A program made the translations under genes and the position numbers. A stretch of DNA of 64,000 nucleotides from Neobacillus ginsengisoli (GTDB lineage: Bacteria; Bacillota; Bacilli; Bacillales_B; DSM-18226), in the NCBI RefSeq assembly GCF_030813055.1, contig NZ_JAUSTW010000010.1, positions 1-64,000 of the forward strand. Reading direction: 5' to 3'. The notes under the pieces were generated by a model. That model was not told the DNA's origin. It saw only the letters and a program-made list of their open reading frames with translations, and did no database searches. This document shows, piece by piece, positions 1-7,562 of this stretch (positions are counted from its first letter, which is position 1; each line of letters begins with the position of its first letter).

Positions 1-88
1 GGAGCAAGCTCCTAAAGATTCGCTCGACTTGCATGTATTAGGCACGCCGCCAGCGTTCGTCCTGAGCCAGGATCAAACTCTCCAAGAA
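1..88 (-). rRNA. rrs: 16S ribosomal RNA, 5' end (partial)
   Basis: The reverse complement contains the universal 16S start AGAGTTTGATCCTGGCTCAG (complement of 63-82), followed by the conserved first helix region with ACGAACGCTGGCGGCGTGCC and TAATACATGCAAGTCGAGCG. The gene is transcribed leftward and runs off the window start, so only about 88 bases of the 5' end are present. The exact mature 5' end is estimated by analogy with Bacillus 16S and may be off by a few bases. Upstream (91-200) is the rRNA leader, including the Bacillus-typical stretch TTCTTTGAAAACTAAAC. Confidence 0.95.
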
Positions 89-220
89 AGTTGATCAGCT
101 CATAAAAGTTACGTTGGCTCAGCTTCACTTTCTTACGAAAGATTTGCTGATAGTTATTGTTTGTTTGCACGATTTTGTTTGTTTAGTTTTCAAAGAACTA
201 TTTTTTCAAGACAGAATATC

Positions 221-249
221 AATATATCATTTCGCCTCGAAAGTGTCAA
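221..249 (-). promoter_or_regulatory. rRNA operon promoter P2
   Basis: On the minus strand, TTGACA (complement of 244-249) and TATATT (complement of 221-226) are separated by exactly 17 bases. It is the promoter proximal to the 16S gene and resembles the second of the tandem SigA promoters of Bacillus rrn operons. Confidence 0.8.
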
Positions 250-294
250 ATACTTTTTTTAAAATAATTTCGCTTGAAATTAGCGACAAGGAAT

Positions 295-323
295 ATAATA
301 TCAAAAAGAATCATATCCGTCAA
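295..323 (-). promoter_or_regulatory. rRNA operon promoter P1
   Basis: On the minus strand, TTGACG (complement of 318-323), a 17-base spacer and TATTAT (complement of 295-300) form a second SigA-type promoter 74 bases upstream of P2. This spacing fits the tandem P1-P2 arrangement of Bacillus rrn operons. The rest of 324-441 holds nothing recognisable. Confidence 0.75.
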
Positions 324-441
324 CCACTTTAGGAATATAAATTAAAGAAAAATATCTTCATTAATTAACATCCCTTAGCGGGAATTACTATATTACTAGT
401 ATATCCTCAAGAAGTCAACAATTAAAAGATAAAATAAATGA

Positions 442-1254
442 TTATTGAAATCTCCAGTATCCGTTCAGCATCTCAAAAATATGACTTTGATTCGTTTCAG
501 TCAGGGTTACTAAATATGGTGATTCTCCTTTTTCCTTTAAAACTTTCTTAGCCAGGCCCTCCCCAAGTGGTTCAGAGAACAAAAGCTTTGTGCCGGGCAA
601 TTCTAATTTTCTACAACGCGCATTGATTGTTGAATCAATAAAATCCCCACTTGGATTAAGATTAAACAATTTCCCCCACGTTTTTATGGTTTGGTCTAAG
701 TTATGAACAACAAAACCAACACTCTCAAATTTTGAATTCCCAGTGTTGTGCGAACCTATTAATCCTTGTTCCTTTAATTCGGAAAATCTTCCCTCATCAG
801 TCTTTTCCCATTGGATAAAAAATGGCGGAGAAAGCTTATTTGCGGCGTATTCAGGGAAAAGCAGGGACCATCTGATTACTTGTCCATCAGCACGAACTCG
901 TTCACCGGGGAGTGGACCATAAACAGTAAACCCTTCTTCTTTTAGCTTTACCGCCAATTCTTCAATTTGGTCTGTTCTAACTGCTATTCTTGCAGGACCT
1001 TCCCGATTTTCTTTTGATAGTTGTTCAACGATTTGAGTAACCAGCCGATTATCTTCATGTTTTTCAGCTATCAATAAATTTTCAATTCCTAAAAACTCTA
1101 TATAGCTTAAACCAAAATAAATTAGTGAGTTATAGGTTCCCCAAGATTCATGACGTCCACCGATGACACCGTGGATTCCTCTATGTTTTAAAAGAGGGAT
1201 AGCCTCTTCCGGCTTTTTAAAGAACCAGACTAGATGGTCAAAAGAAAATTGCAT
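442..1254 (-). CDS. VOC (glyoxalase-like) family protein
   Basis: A 270-residue protein with a glyoxalase-like N-terminus (MQFSFDHLVWFFKKPEEA) followed by an alternating strand/helix pattern and a second weaker repeat around residue 190 (ESVGFVVHNLDQTIKTW). This fits two vicinal-oxygen-chelate modules, as in Glyoxalase_3-like (PF13468) proteins of Bacillus. Such proteins bind a metal and a small substrate, but no specific reaction can be read from the sequence. The start chosen at 1254 has the ribosome binding site AAAGGA eight bases upstream. An in-frame start 12 codons earlier lacks one. It is monocistronic, ends close to the rRNA promoters, and points the same way as the rRNA operon. Confidence 0.7.
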   Translation of the reverse strand: MQFSFDHLVWFFKKPEEAIPLLKHRGIHGVIGGRHESWGTYNSLIYFGLSYIEFLGIENLLIAEKHEDNRLVTQIVEQLSKENREGPARIAVRTDQIEELAVKLKEEGFTVYGPLPGERVRADGQVIRWSLLFPEYAANKLSPPFFIQWEKTDEGRFSELKEQGLIGSHNTGNSKFESVGFVVHNLDQTIKTWGKLFNLNPSGDFIDSTINARCRKLELPGTKLLFSEPLGEGLAKKVLKEKGESPYLVTLTETNQSHIFEMLNGYWRFQ

Positions 1255-1474
1255 GATAGTAATCCTTTCTCGCCTATTTTTAAAAAGCAATGAGATAGTA
1301 TGTTTATGAATTAAAACAAATTATATCGACAAAAATTCTCCTAAATGTCGAGTCGGGGCTCATCTTTTTTGTTTATTTCACAAATTTCCCCTCAATATAA
1401 TTAATTAAATATTTGATTAGTTTTTCTCAAAAGTGATATCAAACGTGATAAAAGCAATGCCCGAGAACGAACGA

Positions 1475-1546
1475 ATGAAAGGTTTAAATCATTACACAAC
1501 AACATTGGCAGTTGCTAGGGATGTTATTGGTTTTATATTAGATTAG
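1475..1546 (+). pseudogene. Possible transposase C-terminal remnant
   Basis: A 23-codon open stretch ending in TAG encodes MKGLNHYTTTLAVARDVIGF plus three residues. The pattern (A-V-A-R-[DE]-x-I-G-F-I) resembles the C-terminal tail of some IS110-type transposases. It has no ribosome binding site and nothing upstream continues the similarity, so it would be a relic at best. Apart from this and the terminator at 1572-1610, the gap 1255-1684 holds nothing I recognise. Confidence 0.15.
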
Positions 1547-1571
1547 AGCAAGGGCATATTAAAATGCTATA

Positions 1572-1610
1572 AAAAAATAGAGACACCTGTATTTTGACCA
1601 TGGTGTCTCT
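1572..1610 (-). terminator. Terminator of the TPR protein gene
   Basis: Perfect 9-bp stem AGAGACACC / GGTGTCTCT with a 14-base loop. On the minus strand it is followed by ATTTTTTTA, so it ends leftward transcription from the gene at 1685-3106. Confidence 0.85.
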
Positions 1611-1684
1611 AAGCTTTCTGTCATATTTTTAAGAGAATATTTCTTTATTTTCATCCTTCTTTTTAAACTTAATTAGCCACGTTT

Positions 1685-3106
1685 TCATCCGGTTTCTTGA
1701 TTACTTTTTAATTGAGCGTAAATTTTTATATAGGCGGCAGCTTCTTTTACCATTCCTTTATGTTGATACATTTTACTGATTTTTTGTACAGGTGAAGGGT
1801 CCTGTGGTTTGAGTTCCATTTCCCAGAAGAAGCAATCAATGGCTTTATCGAATTGTTTAAATTCTGCATAATAATCACCCAATTCCATCATCCGATCTGG
1901 ATCTTCTAACAATCCTAACATTTTCGTCATTTTGGGAATCACCGCTGAATGCGGGAGTAATTTTTGTATAGGTAAAAGTTTATCAAGAACAGTTTTGAGA
2001 CTATGCTCTTCAAGCAGGATAACAGCAAATTGAAAGATTTTTTGTTCTGTTTGTTTGGAATTATCTTTGTCGACTAGCTGTTGAAGCATAAAGATGAAAT
2101 CATCCAGGTGAGATACTACAAATCCGGCATTCAAATTCCCCCATAATATATTTAGAATTGCATCAAAGGCAGGGGGCAGATCATGGATAAAATTCAATAA
2201 ATATAAGGCGGCTTTTTCATAATTACCTTTTTGAACCAATTTTTCAATAATTAACTTGGTCTCCTTTAACTCTCGATACGGATTGATTTTCACATGTCCT
2301 AAAATTAATATCCATTCTTCCATTGTGACTAACTGTAAAGCAATACCAGTATACTTTTCAAGCGATTCAGCTTTTTGATGCTTTTCTACTTTTTCTAACC
2401 AAAGCAATAATAAATCGACTAAACCATCTTGTTTTCCTAAGATTTCTTCTAAAAATATACGCTTATCTGGATTCGATCTATTTTGGAAGCAATGTAATTC
2501 AATAAAAAGAGGATCCTTTTTTTGTATGGAAGGTAAACTCGAGGAGTTGTAAAAACTGTGGTAAGTATTGAATTCTTTTGAATTCAGACGCTCATTTGCT
2601 GATTTAAGCGTAGGTGCAAAATCACTTAAAATTTGAATAACCTGAAATGACTTAATAAAATTTCCGCTTCTTCTATAGTGAAAATAGACCTTGTCGATTA
2701 TTTTTATAAGCTGCTCCTTTTCAAAAAATGAGTCAAGTGTTGTAGCAATATAGGCTAATTCCTGTAGAGAATACTGGATTTGGATTAGAGAGAAGAGTTT
2801 ATTTTTATTTGGAACAGAAACGGTTAGATTGGGGATTAATGCGGTTAATATCGGATGAGGAGATTCAACAACAATACCTTCACGAAATGCTTTATTTATA
2901 AATGATCCTTCCTCCACATGATCAAGTTTATCACCATAAATAAGGGTGTTTTTATAGTACACAAGAAAAAATCTATCATTTTCTTCTGTTCGAACATCCA
3001 CTACTTTGCTCCTTGCAAATATGGCTGCTCGTGTAACAGCACCTTTTAAAATTTTCTTTTTATCTTTTATGAATAGTTCAGTTGGCACTACAAGCTCTTT
3101 AAACAT
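1685..3106 (-). CDS. Tetratricopeptide-repeat protein, function unknown
   Basis: A 473-residue soluble, helix-rich protein. Residues from about 400 onward (LGDYYAEFKQFDKAIDCFFW, then a second unit starting near MYQHKGMVKEAAAYI) match the TPR consensus spacing of A/G/Y/F/A positions. The middle (130-380) is also mostly helical and may hold degenerate repeats. The N-terminus (about 1-110) is a separate beta-rich part with no family I recognise. The start has AGGGGGC eight bases upstream. It is a single-gene unit with its own terminator and is transcribed away from the peptide maturase gene at 3406. TPR proteins are usually protein-binding scaffolds. No partner is indicated here. Confidence 0.65.
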   Translation of the reverse strand: MFKELVVPTELFIKDKKKILKGAVTRAAIFARSKVVDVRTEENDRFFLVYYKNTLIYGDKLDHVEEGSFINKAFREGIVVESPHPILTALIPNLTVSVPNKNKLFSLIQIQYSLQELAYIATTLDSFFEKEQLIKIIDKVYFHYRRSGNFIKSFQVIQILSDFAPTLKSANERLNSKEFNTYHSFYNSSSLPSIQKKDPLFIELHCFQNRSNPDKRIFLEEILGKQDGLVDLLLLWLEKVEKHQKAESLEKYTGIALQLVTMEEWILILGHVKINPYRELKETKLIIEKLVQKGNYEKAALYLLNFIHDLPPAFDAILNILWGNLNAGFVVSHLDDFIFMLQQLVDKDNSKQTEQKIFQFAVILLEEHSLKTVLDKLLPIQKLLPHSAVIPKMTKMLGLLEDPDRMMELGDYYAEFKQFDKAIDCFFWEMELKPQDPSPVQKISKMYQHKGMVKEAAAYIKIYAQLKSNQETG

Positions 3107-3405
3107 TAACTTTGCCCCCTATCATACTGGATATCCTGATAAAAATCATTTTTTGATAAGCTTTTGTGAGTTAATTATACCATAAGTTCCAAAAAAGAGT
3201 ATTTGCCGGTGCCATACAAAAAGAGTTACACAGCTGTAGTGAAAAGAAGCGGTTAAAAATTTAGATCATTATCACAAAATCTGAAATCCTTTTTGTTTAT
3301 GAACTATTTATGAACAATTAATATATTGTATAAAATGTCACTGCAAAAAAAAATATTTACCACTACAATGACATCTAATTCTAAATGAAAAGGGTGTTTT
3401 TATAC

Positions 3406-4728
3406 ATGTCATCTACACGATGGCTTCCTTCTCGCTTCAATGCGATTTCACATGCGGATAACGGAGATCTCATTCTTTATAATAGTTATTCAGGGGCAAT
3501 TGTGTCATTTTCGGTAGAGGAAAAACAAGAAGTGATGTCTGCCTTAAAAAGAGAAGGGCTACCGGGAGATTTGTCTGATCTTTTACAACCGTTAGCGGAT
3601 GCAGGGTTTCTTGTTCCTGAAAATATTGATGAGGAAAGAAGAGCAAGCTTTTTGCATCAATCTCTTCATCGTACGGACACGATGCACCTTATCGTTATGC
3701 CTACAGAAGCGTGTAATTTCCGATGTACATATTGCTACCAAACGTTTCCCTACGGAAAGATGAAGCAGGAAGTTCGTGAAGGCTTAAAGCGACACATAGA
3801 ACAAAAAGCCGGTTCCTTACAGCATTTAAACATCAGCTGGTTTGGCGGAGAACCGATGTTAGCACTTGATGTTATCCAGGAGCTAAGCGAATCCATTCTC
3901 AAAACTGTGAATCAACACGATATTTCTTATACCGCAGAAATGTCAACCAATGGATATCTTTTAACCTCGGAGGCATTCCGTTCTTTATTAAACTGGAACG
4001 TTCGCCGCTATATGATTACGCTCGATGGGATGGCTGATATCCATGATTCACGCAGATTTTTAACAGGCGGCGGAAAAACATTTGCTAGAATTATAGAAAA
4101 CTTGAAAGCTATTCAGCAGATTAATGAGAATTATGAAATTTATATTCGCATTAATTTTGACGAAGCAAACTTAGATGAAATCCCGAGATTCCTTAAATAT
4201 ATTGGCAGCCTATTTAGTAACGATCCACGTTTCCAAATATTTTGCCGTCCGGTAGGTCGTTGGGGAGGAGCAAATGATGGCGATTTACCAATCTGCGATA
4301 ACCGCACTGCAGAAACAAAAATTTGGGAATTTTCAGAGTTTGGACTGAATCAAGGACTCAATATGAGTTCCATTATTGAATCGGCCTTAATGCCTACAGG
4401 ATCAGTATGTTATGCCGCCAAACCTCACTCCTTTGCAGTTGGCGCCGATGGACAATTATATAAATGCACCTGTTCTCTTGATGAGGAGTTTAATAAGGTT
4501 GGCACTTTATTTTCAAATGGTTCCATGGAAATTGATTATGACAAAATGGCTCTTTGGGTTACATCCGGAGAAGAAAAGGATTCAGTGTGCCAATCCTGTT
4601 TTTACCGTCCTTCATGCCAAGGAAACCATTGTCCTTTATATAGATTAAGAACAGGTAAACGACCTTGCTCGTATGAAAAAAGAAAAATAAAACGAGTCTT
4701 GGGTTTAATTTATAAACAAAATACTTAA
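3406..4728 (+). CDS. Radical SAM/SPASM peptide maturase (candidate RiPP enzyme)
   Basis: A 440-residue enzyme in three parts. Residues 1-95 (with YNSYSGAIVSFS and LADAGFLVPENID) resemble the N-terminal winged-helix region often seen in peptide-modifying radical SAM enzymes. Residues 96-330 are the radical SAM core, with CNFRCTYC (C103, C107, C110) for the S-adenosylmethionine-binding [4Fe-4S] cluster and WFGGEPML as the GGEP motif. Residues about 335-430 are a cysteine-rich SPASM domain (CYAAKPHS, KCTC, CQSCFYRPSCQGNHC, PCSYE) for auxiliary clusters. The start at 3406 has AAAGGGTG nine bases upstream, whereas the in-frame ATG at 3385 has none. A small peptide gene follows after 17 bases. By family knowledge such enzymes make carbon- or thioether-linked or epimerised residues in ribosomal peptides. 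Anaerobic sulfatase maturase is less likely because no sulfatase is nearby. Confidence 0.85.
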   Translation: MSSTRWLPSRFNAISHADNGDLILYNSYSGAIVSFSVEEKQEVMSALKREGLPGDLSDLLQPLADAGFLVPENIDEERRASFLHQSLHRTDTMHLIVMPTEACNFRCTYCYQTFPYGKMKQEVREGLKRHIEQKAGSLQHLNISWFGGEPMLALDVIQELSESILKTVNQHDISYTAEMSTNGYLLTSEAFRSLLNWNVRRYMITLDGMADIHDSRRFLTGGGKTFARIIENLKAIQQINENYEIYIRINFDEANLDEIPRFLKYIGSLFSNDPRFQIFCRPVGRWGGANDGDLPICDNRTAETKIWEFSEFGLNQGLNMSSIIESALMPTGSVCYAAKPHSFAVGADGQLYKCTCSLDEEFNKVGTLFSNGSMEIDYDKMALWVTSGEEKDSVCQSCFYRPSCQGNHCPLYRLRTGKRPCSYEKRKIKRVLGLIYKQNT

Positions 4729-4745
4729 GGAAGGAGTTGAAAAAG

Positions 4746-4832
4746 ATGCGTATTTTGAAACCTGCTATTGCTCCGCAAATAGCCGCTAACTCTGGTAGAC
4801 TGTCCAAATCAGTTCCAGGTAATTTAAAATAA
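4746..4832 (+). CDS. Candidate RiPP precursor peptide (28 aa)
   Basis: A 28-codon gene starts 17 bases after the maturase stop, with the very strong ribosome binding site GGAAGGAG placed 9 bases before ATG. The peptide begins MRILKPAIAP, has a central QIAANSGRLSKS and ends VPGNLK. It has no cysteine, aromatic residue, histidine or acidic residue, and it is strongly basic (R2, R18, K5, K21, K28). It lies inside the same transcription unit, closed by the hairpin at 4873-4913. The position and signal strength suggest it is the substrate of the enzyme at 3406-4728. The absence of cysteine excludes sactipeptide and ranthipeptide thioether chemistry. I do not recognise the peptide family. No transporter, protease or immunity gene adjoins it. 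Confidence 0.6.
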   Translation: MRILKPAIAPQIAANSGRLSKSVPGNLK

Positions 4833-4872
4833 TTTTAAGTTTGTATTGGTTTCATAGTAGATCCGTTACTAT

Positions 4873-4913
4873 AAAAAGCTGCCTCACACTCTGCAATGAG
4901 GCAGCTTTTTTTT
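4873..4913. terminator. Bidirectional terminator between peptide operon and add
   Basis: AAAAAGCTGCCTCA pairs with TGAGGCAGCTTTTT around a 10-base loop. There are U-tracts in both directions, so it serves the rightward maturase/peptide operon and the leftward adenosine deaminase gene. Confidence 0.9.
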
Positions 4914-4937
4914 CCGTTGAAAAAGAGTCTTTGTATC

Positions 4938-5930
4938 CTATATATACTTTTTCAGCTTTTCCTTTGTCTCTACATCTGCAAAGCATGCTTCAACACTATT
5001 ATCGTAGATTTGTTTATAATCTTCGAAACTAATATTAAACTCGTTGAATACAATGTTGCATTCATTCGCCATATTTGTATTTGATACTGTTCTGTTGTCT
5101 GTATTAACGGTTACTTTTATTCCATCCTTGTGAAAATGATAAATCGGATGTTCACTGAAATGAGTCACTGCTTTTGTCTGGACGTTACTTGTCGGGCACA
5201 TTTCAAGCACCACTTGTTTTTCCTTCACTATTTTATATGCTTCAGCACAGTCCTTAATAAATACTCCATGTCCAATTCTTTCAGCACCCAATAGTTCAAC
5301 TGCTTCTAATACATTTCTTCCGATTCCTGTTTCACCGGCATGTATCGTTACTCTGTAACCATATTCTTTAGCTAAGCGAATTGGTTCTACGAATTTTCCA
5401 CAAAACCCTTCCTCTTCTGATGCGCATAAGTCTATGGCAACCACTCCTTTTCCAAGGAATTTTTTACCGTTTTCTACGACCTCAAAAGCACTATCTGTAG
5501 ACATCGTTCTCATACATGACAGGATTAAATTTCCTTTTATATCGAATTGATCTTCTGCAGCCTTCAAACCATCTAAGACACTTTCAATTATTTCTTCAAC
5601 GTCTAAACCCCTTGCAGTGTGAAGTAACGGAGCAAATCGAACCTCCATGTATTTCACATTTTCCAGGGCTGCATCTTCAAAAAGTTCCAAGGTAATTCTT
5701 CTTAGACTCTCCTTTGACTGCATGACTAAATTTGGGATAGCAAATTTTTTCAAATATTCATCAAGTGATTCACATTCTAATGGAGCCGTGATCTCTCTTT
5801 GAATTTCCTCAATATCAAAAGAAGGTAAACTGATGCCCTCTTTCTTTGCGATATCAATGATTGTTTCCGGTCTAAGACTACCATCTAAATGGCAATGAAG
5901 TTCAATTTTAGGTAACGTTGTAAAATTCAT
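4938..5930 (-). CDS. add: Adenosine deaminase
   Basis: A 330-residue cytosolic zinc hydrolase that converts adenosine to inosine in purine salvage. It shows the full family signature: metal-binding HCH at residues 12-14, TIHAGETG (zinc histidine and catalytic glutamate), ERIGHG, CPTSN and VNTDNRTVSNT with the zinc-binding aspartate region. Length is typical of bacterial Add proteins. It lies behind an adenine riboswitch with a transcription terminator (5971-6082), so expression should rise when adenine is plentiful. It converges with the peptide-maturase operon and shares the terminator at 4873-4913. Confidence 0.95.
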   Translation of the reverse strand: MNFTTLPKIELHCHLDGSLRPETIIDIAKKEGISLPSFDIEEIQREITAPLECESLDEYLKKFAIPNLVMQSKESLRRITLELFEDAALENVKYMEVRFAPLLHTARGLDVEEIIESVLDGLKAAEDQFDIKGNLILSCMRTMSTDSAFEVVENGKKFLGKGVVAIDLCASEEEGFCGKFVEPIRLAKEYGYRVTIHAGETGIGRNVLEAVELLGAERIGHGVFIKDCAEAYKIVKEKQVVLEMCPTSNVQTKAVTHFSEHPIYHFHKDGIKVTVNTDNRTVSNTNMANECNIVFNEFNISFEDYKQIYDNSVEACFADVETKEKLKKYI

Positions 5931-5970
5931 AATAGCCTCCTAATTAAATGTTATTTATATGAATAGCAAA

Positions 5971-6030
5971 AAAAAATTCCTGATTACGAAGAAAATACAA
6001 ATTCATGCATCTTCTTCGTAATCAGGAATT
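5971..6030 (-). terminator. Riboswitch expression-platform terminator
   Basis: On the minus strand the aptamer 3' strand, CCTGATTACGAAGAA, can pair perfectly with TTCTTCGTAATCAGG downstream, followed by a long U-tract. Because the terminator stem uses the aptamer's own P1 and P3 3' strand, ligand binding should prevent termination. That makes it an ON switch as in B. subtilis pbuE. Confidence 0.85.
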
Positions 6031-6082
6031 ATTGGTTCCTGGTAGAGACCTCCAAACCATATCATTGGAGTTATACGAAATT
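6012..6082 (-). promoter_or_regulatory. Adenine-sensing purine riboswitch aptamer
   Basis: The minus strand has the purine-riboswitch pattern: P1 strand TTCGTA, then ATAACTCCAATGATATGGTT with TTGGAG closing P2, GTCTCTACC in J2/3, GGAACC/ATTCCT-type P3, and GATTACGAA closing P1. The specificity base in J3/1 (GATTACG, equivalent to position 74) is U. By established rules U means adenine and C means guanine. It precedes add, the same pairing known in Vibrio vulnificus. Confidence 0.92.
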
Positions 6083-6104
6083 TTTATTTGTTTACTTTTG
6101 TTAA

Positions 6105-6133
6105 AGGATAATAAAATTTATTTTTATTGTCAA
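6105..6133 (-). promoter_or_regulatory. Promoter of riboswitch-add unit
   Basis: On the minus strand, TTGACA (complement of 6128-6133), a 17-base spacer and TATCCT (complement of 6105-6110) place transcription start just upstream of the riboswitch aptamer. Confidence 0.75.
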
Positions 6134-6221
6134 GCAGGGGTTACTATTTGAATACGTATAGACTAAAACGATTGGTCATATAATTTTATTTTCTATTAAT
6201 CCCGTTCAGTACCCTTTACAG

Positions 6222-7325
6222 TTAACTTGCATTTACAACCAACTTTCTCTTTCTCCTTATTATAGCCCATATAATGATCAGTAACGGTAGGACCGCTCCC
6301 ATCAATATATTTAAAGGTACATAAGTCTTTAATAGGAATTCTGATAACTCCGAGAAATTTTTGGAAAATAATATCGCACCCACACCAATCAACCATCCCA
6401 TTGGAATAACCAGAGGCTGATAGGCAGAAAGTCTGAGAATCTGAGCGGTGCCGAGACTCGCTCCGTAAAAGAATAAGGAAATCCTGATCATCAAACCGAC
6501 GGTCCAAAATAGAATGGCAACTGAATCAAATCTATTCAAAACTTCCCCGGCCTTTATATAACGAACCTCCGAGAAGGTCGGAAAAGCCATATTTGCTGCC
6601 TCTGCAGGACCAAACAACGCCACAGGACCGGTAATGGGACCCATGAAGAAAAGTAAAGTGATAGCTGCTACATAAAAACCGGTTTTCATTAGTTTTTCCG
6701 GTTGTTTCACATAAGGTAGTACCATTCCTAAAACGACAAATTCACCGAACCATCCCATTACAGATAATGACCCTTTGGCAACAGGAACAACTCCATTGCC
6801 AAGGATCGGTAAAAGGTTTCCATAATCCTTATCGTTTCCAAACGTCAACAAAACAACTGTTAGTGCAATTATTACCAACACAGGCAGCATAATTTGGTTT
6901 AGTCTTGCTAATGTTTCTAATCCTAAATAAACAATGAATGCAGTCAACAGAAGAATGACTGTAACGAAGGCCCATAGCGGGGTCTCACTCATAATGAGTT
7001 TATATGCTTCACCAAACAATCGCACCCCCAAAACAGCCATGATATAGAAATAGATCAAATAGACGATTCCTATTATCTTACCGATCCATGAATAATGCTG
7101 AAAGAGAATTTCAATTAATGTGAGCCCTGGAAAACGTTGAGATAATTTTGACAAGGCAAAAATTCCGATTAAACTTAAAATAGAACCGACAATCCCTGCA
7201 ATCCAGCCGTCTTGCCTGCTTTGATCCAGTACCAAAGTTAGCAAAATCAAATGCCCAATAATGGTCAAAGAGGTAATTGCCAGCATGGCCGCCTGAATAT
7301 TACTGATTCTGATTTTTCCCCCCAC
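6222..7325 (-). CDS. Spore germination receptor subunit B (GerAB/GerKB family permease)
   Basis: About 367 residues with ten predicted hydrophobic segments, in the APC-like GerB fold (opening KIRISNIQAAMLAITSL). In the spore inner membrane this subunit binds the germinant within a GerA-type receptor. It is last in the operon gerA-gerC-small gene-gerB. The start chosen is GTG at 7325, seven bases after AGGAGG. The upstream in-frame ATG at 7343 would place the ribosome binding site inside the coding region. The preceding small gene ends at 7346. Which germinant it senses cannot be read from sequence. No clear terminator is visible between it and the add promoter. Confidence 0.9.
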   Translation of the reverse strand: MGGKIRISNIQAAMLAITSLTIIGHLILLTLVLDQSRQDGWIAGIVGSILSLIGIFALSKLSQRFPGLTLIEILFQHYSWIGKIIGIVYLIYFYIMAVLGVRLFGEAYKLIMSETPLWAFVTVILLLTAFIVYLGLETLARLNQIMLPVLVIIALTVVLLTFGNDKDYGNLLPILGNGVVPVAKGSLSVMGWFGEFVVLGMVLPYVKQPEKLMKTGFYVAAITLLFFMGPITGPVALFGPAEAANMAFPTFSEVRYIKAGEVLNRFDSVAILFWTVGLMIRISLFFYGASLGTAQILRLSAYQPLVIPMGWLIGVGAILFSKNFSELSEFLLKTYVPLNILMGAVLPLLIIIWAIIRRKRKLVVNAS

Positions 7326-7345
7326 ATTGTTTCCTCCTTTCATTA

Positions 7346-7558
7346 CTATAGAGGTGATAAAAGATTTAGTAGTTTCGATATTGAAAACAGATCCGGGGTA
7401 TTATAAATCGTTAGGACCCCGCCTACAATGGCCAGACCTATAAGACCAAGTTGAGCAATTAAGGTTTTATACTCTTTCTTTTTCCAAATGAAGTACACAT
7501 GGAGCCCTGAAGTACCAAAGACCACCAAAATGAATAATAAACTGAGCAAAATATTCAT
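7346..7558 (-). CDS. Small two-helix membrane protein, germination receptor D-type subunit
   Basis: A 70-residue protein with two hydrophobic segments (about residues 3-24 and 34-54) joined by a basic loop KKKEYKT. It is nested between gerC (5-base gap) and gerB. Small 2-TM proteins in this position are known in Bacillus germination operons as D subunits, which modulate the receptor. The assignment rests on size, topology and position, since sequence conservation in this class is low. Confidence 0.65.
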   Translation of the reverse strand: MNILLSLLFILVVFGTSGLHVYFIWKKKEYKTLIAQLGLIGLAIVGGVLTIYNTPDLFSISKLLNLLSPL

Positions 7559-7562
7559 TTCT

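Noticed and set aside
114..332. 72-codon rightward frame over the rRNA leader and promoters
   Set aside because: It overlaps two promoters and the 16S leader on the other strand; no ribosome binding site.
4412..4648. 78-codon frame inside the radical SAM gene, considered as an overlapping peptide gene
   Set aside because: It lies within the SPASM coding region in another frame and has no ribosome binding site.
6196..6507. Frame of 103 codons overlapping the end of gerB
   Set aside because: Shadow of gerB in another frame with no family resemblance.
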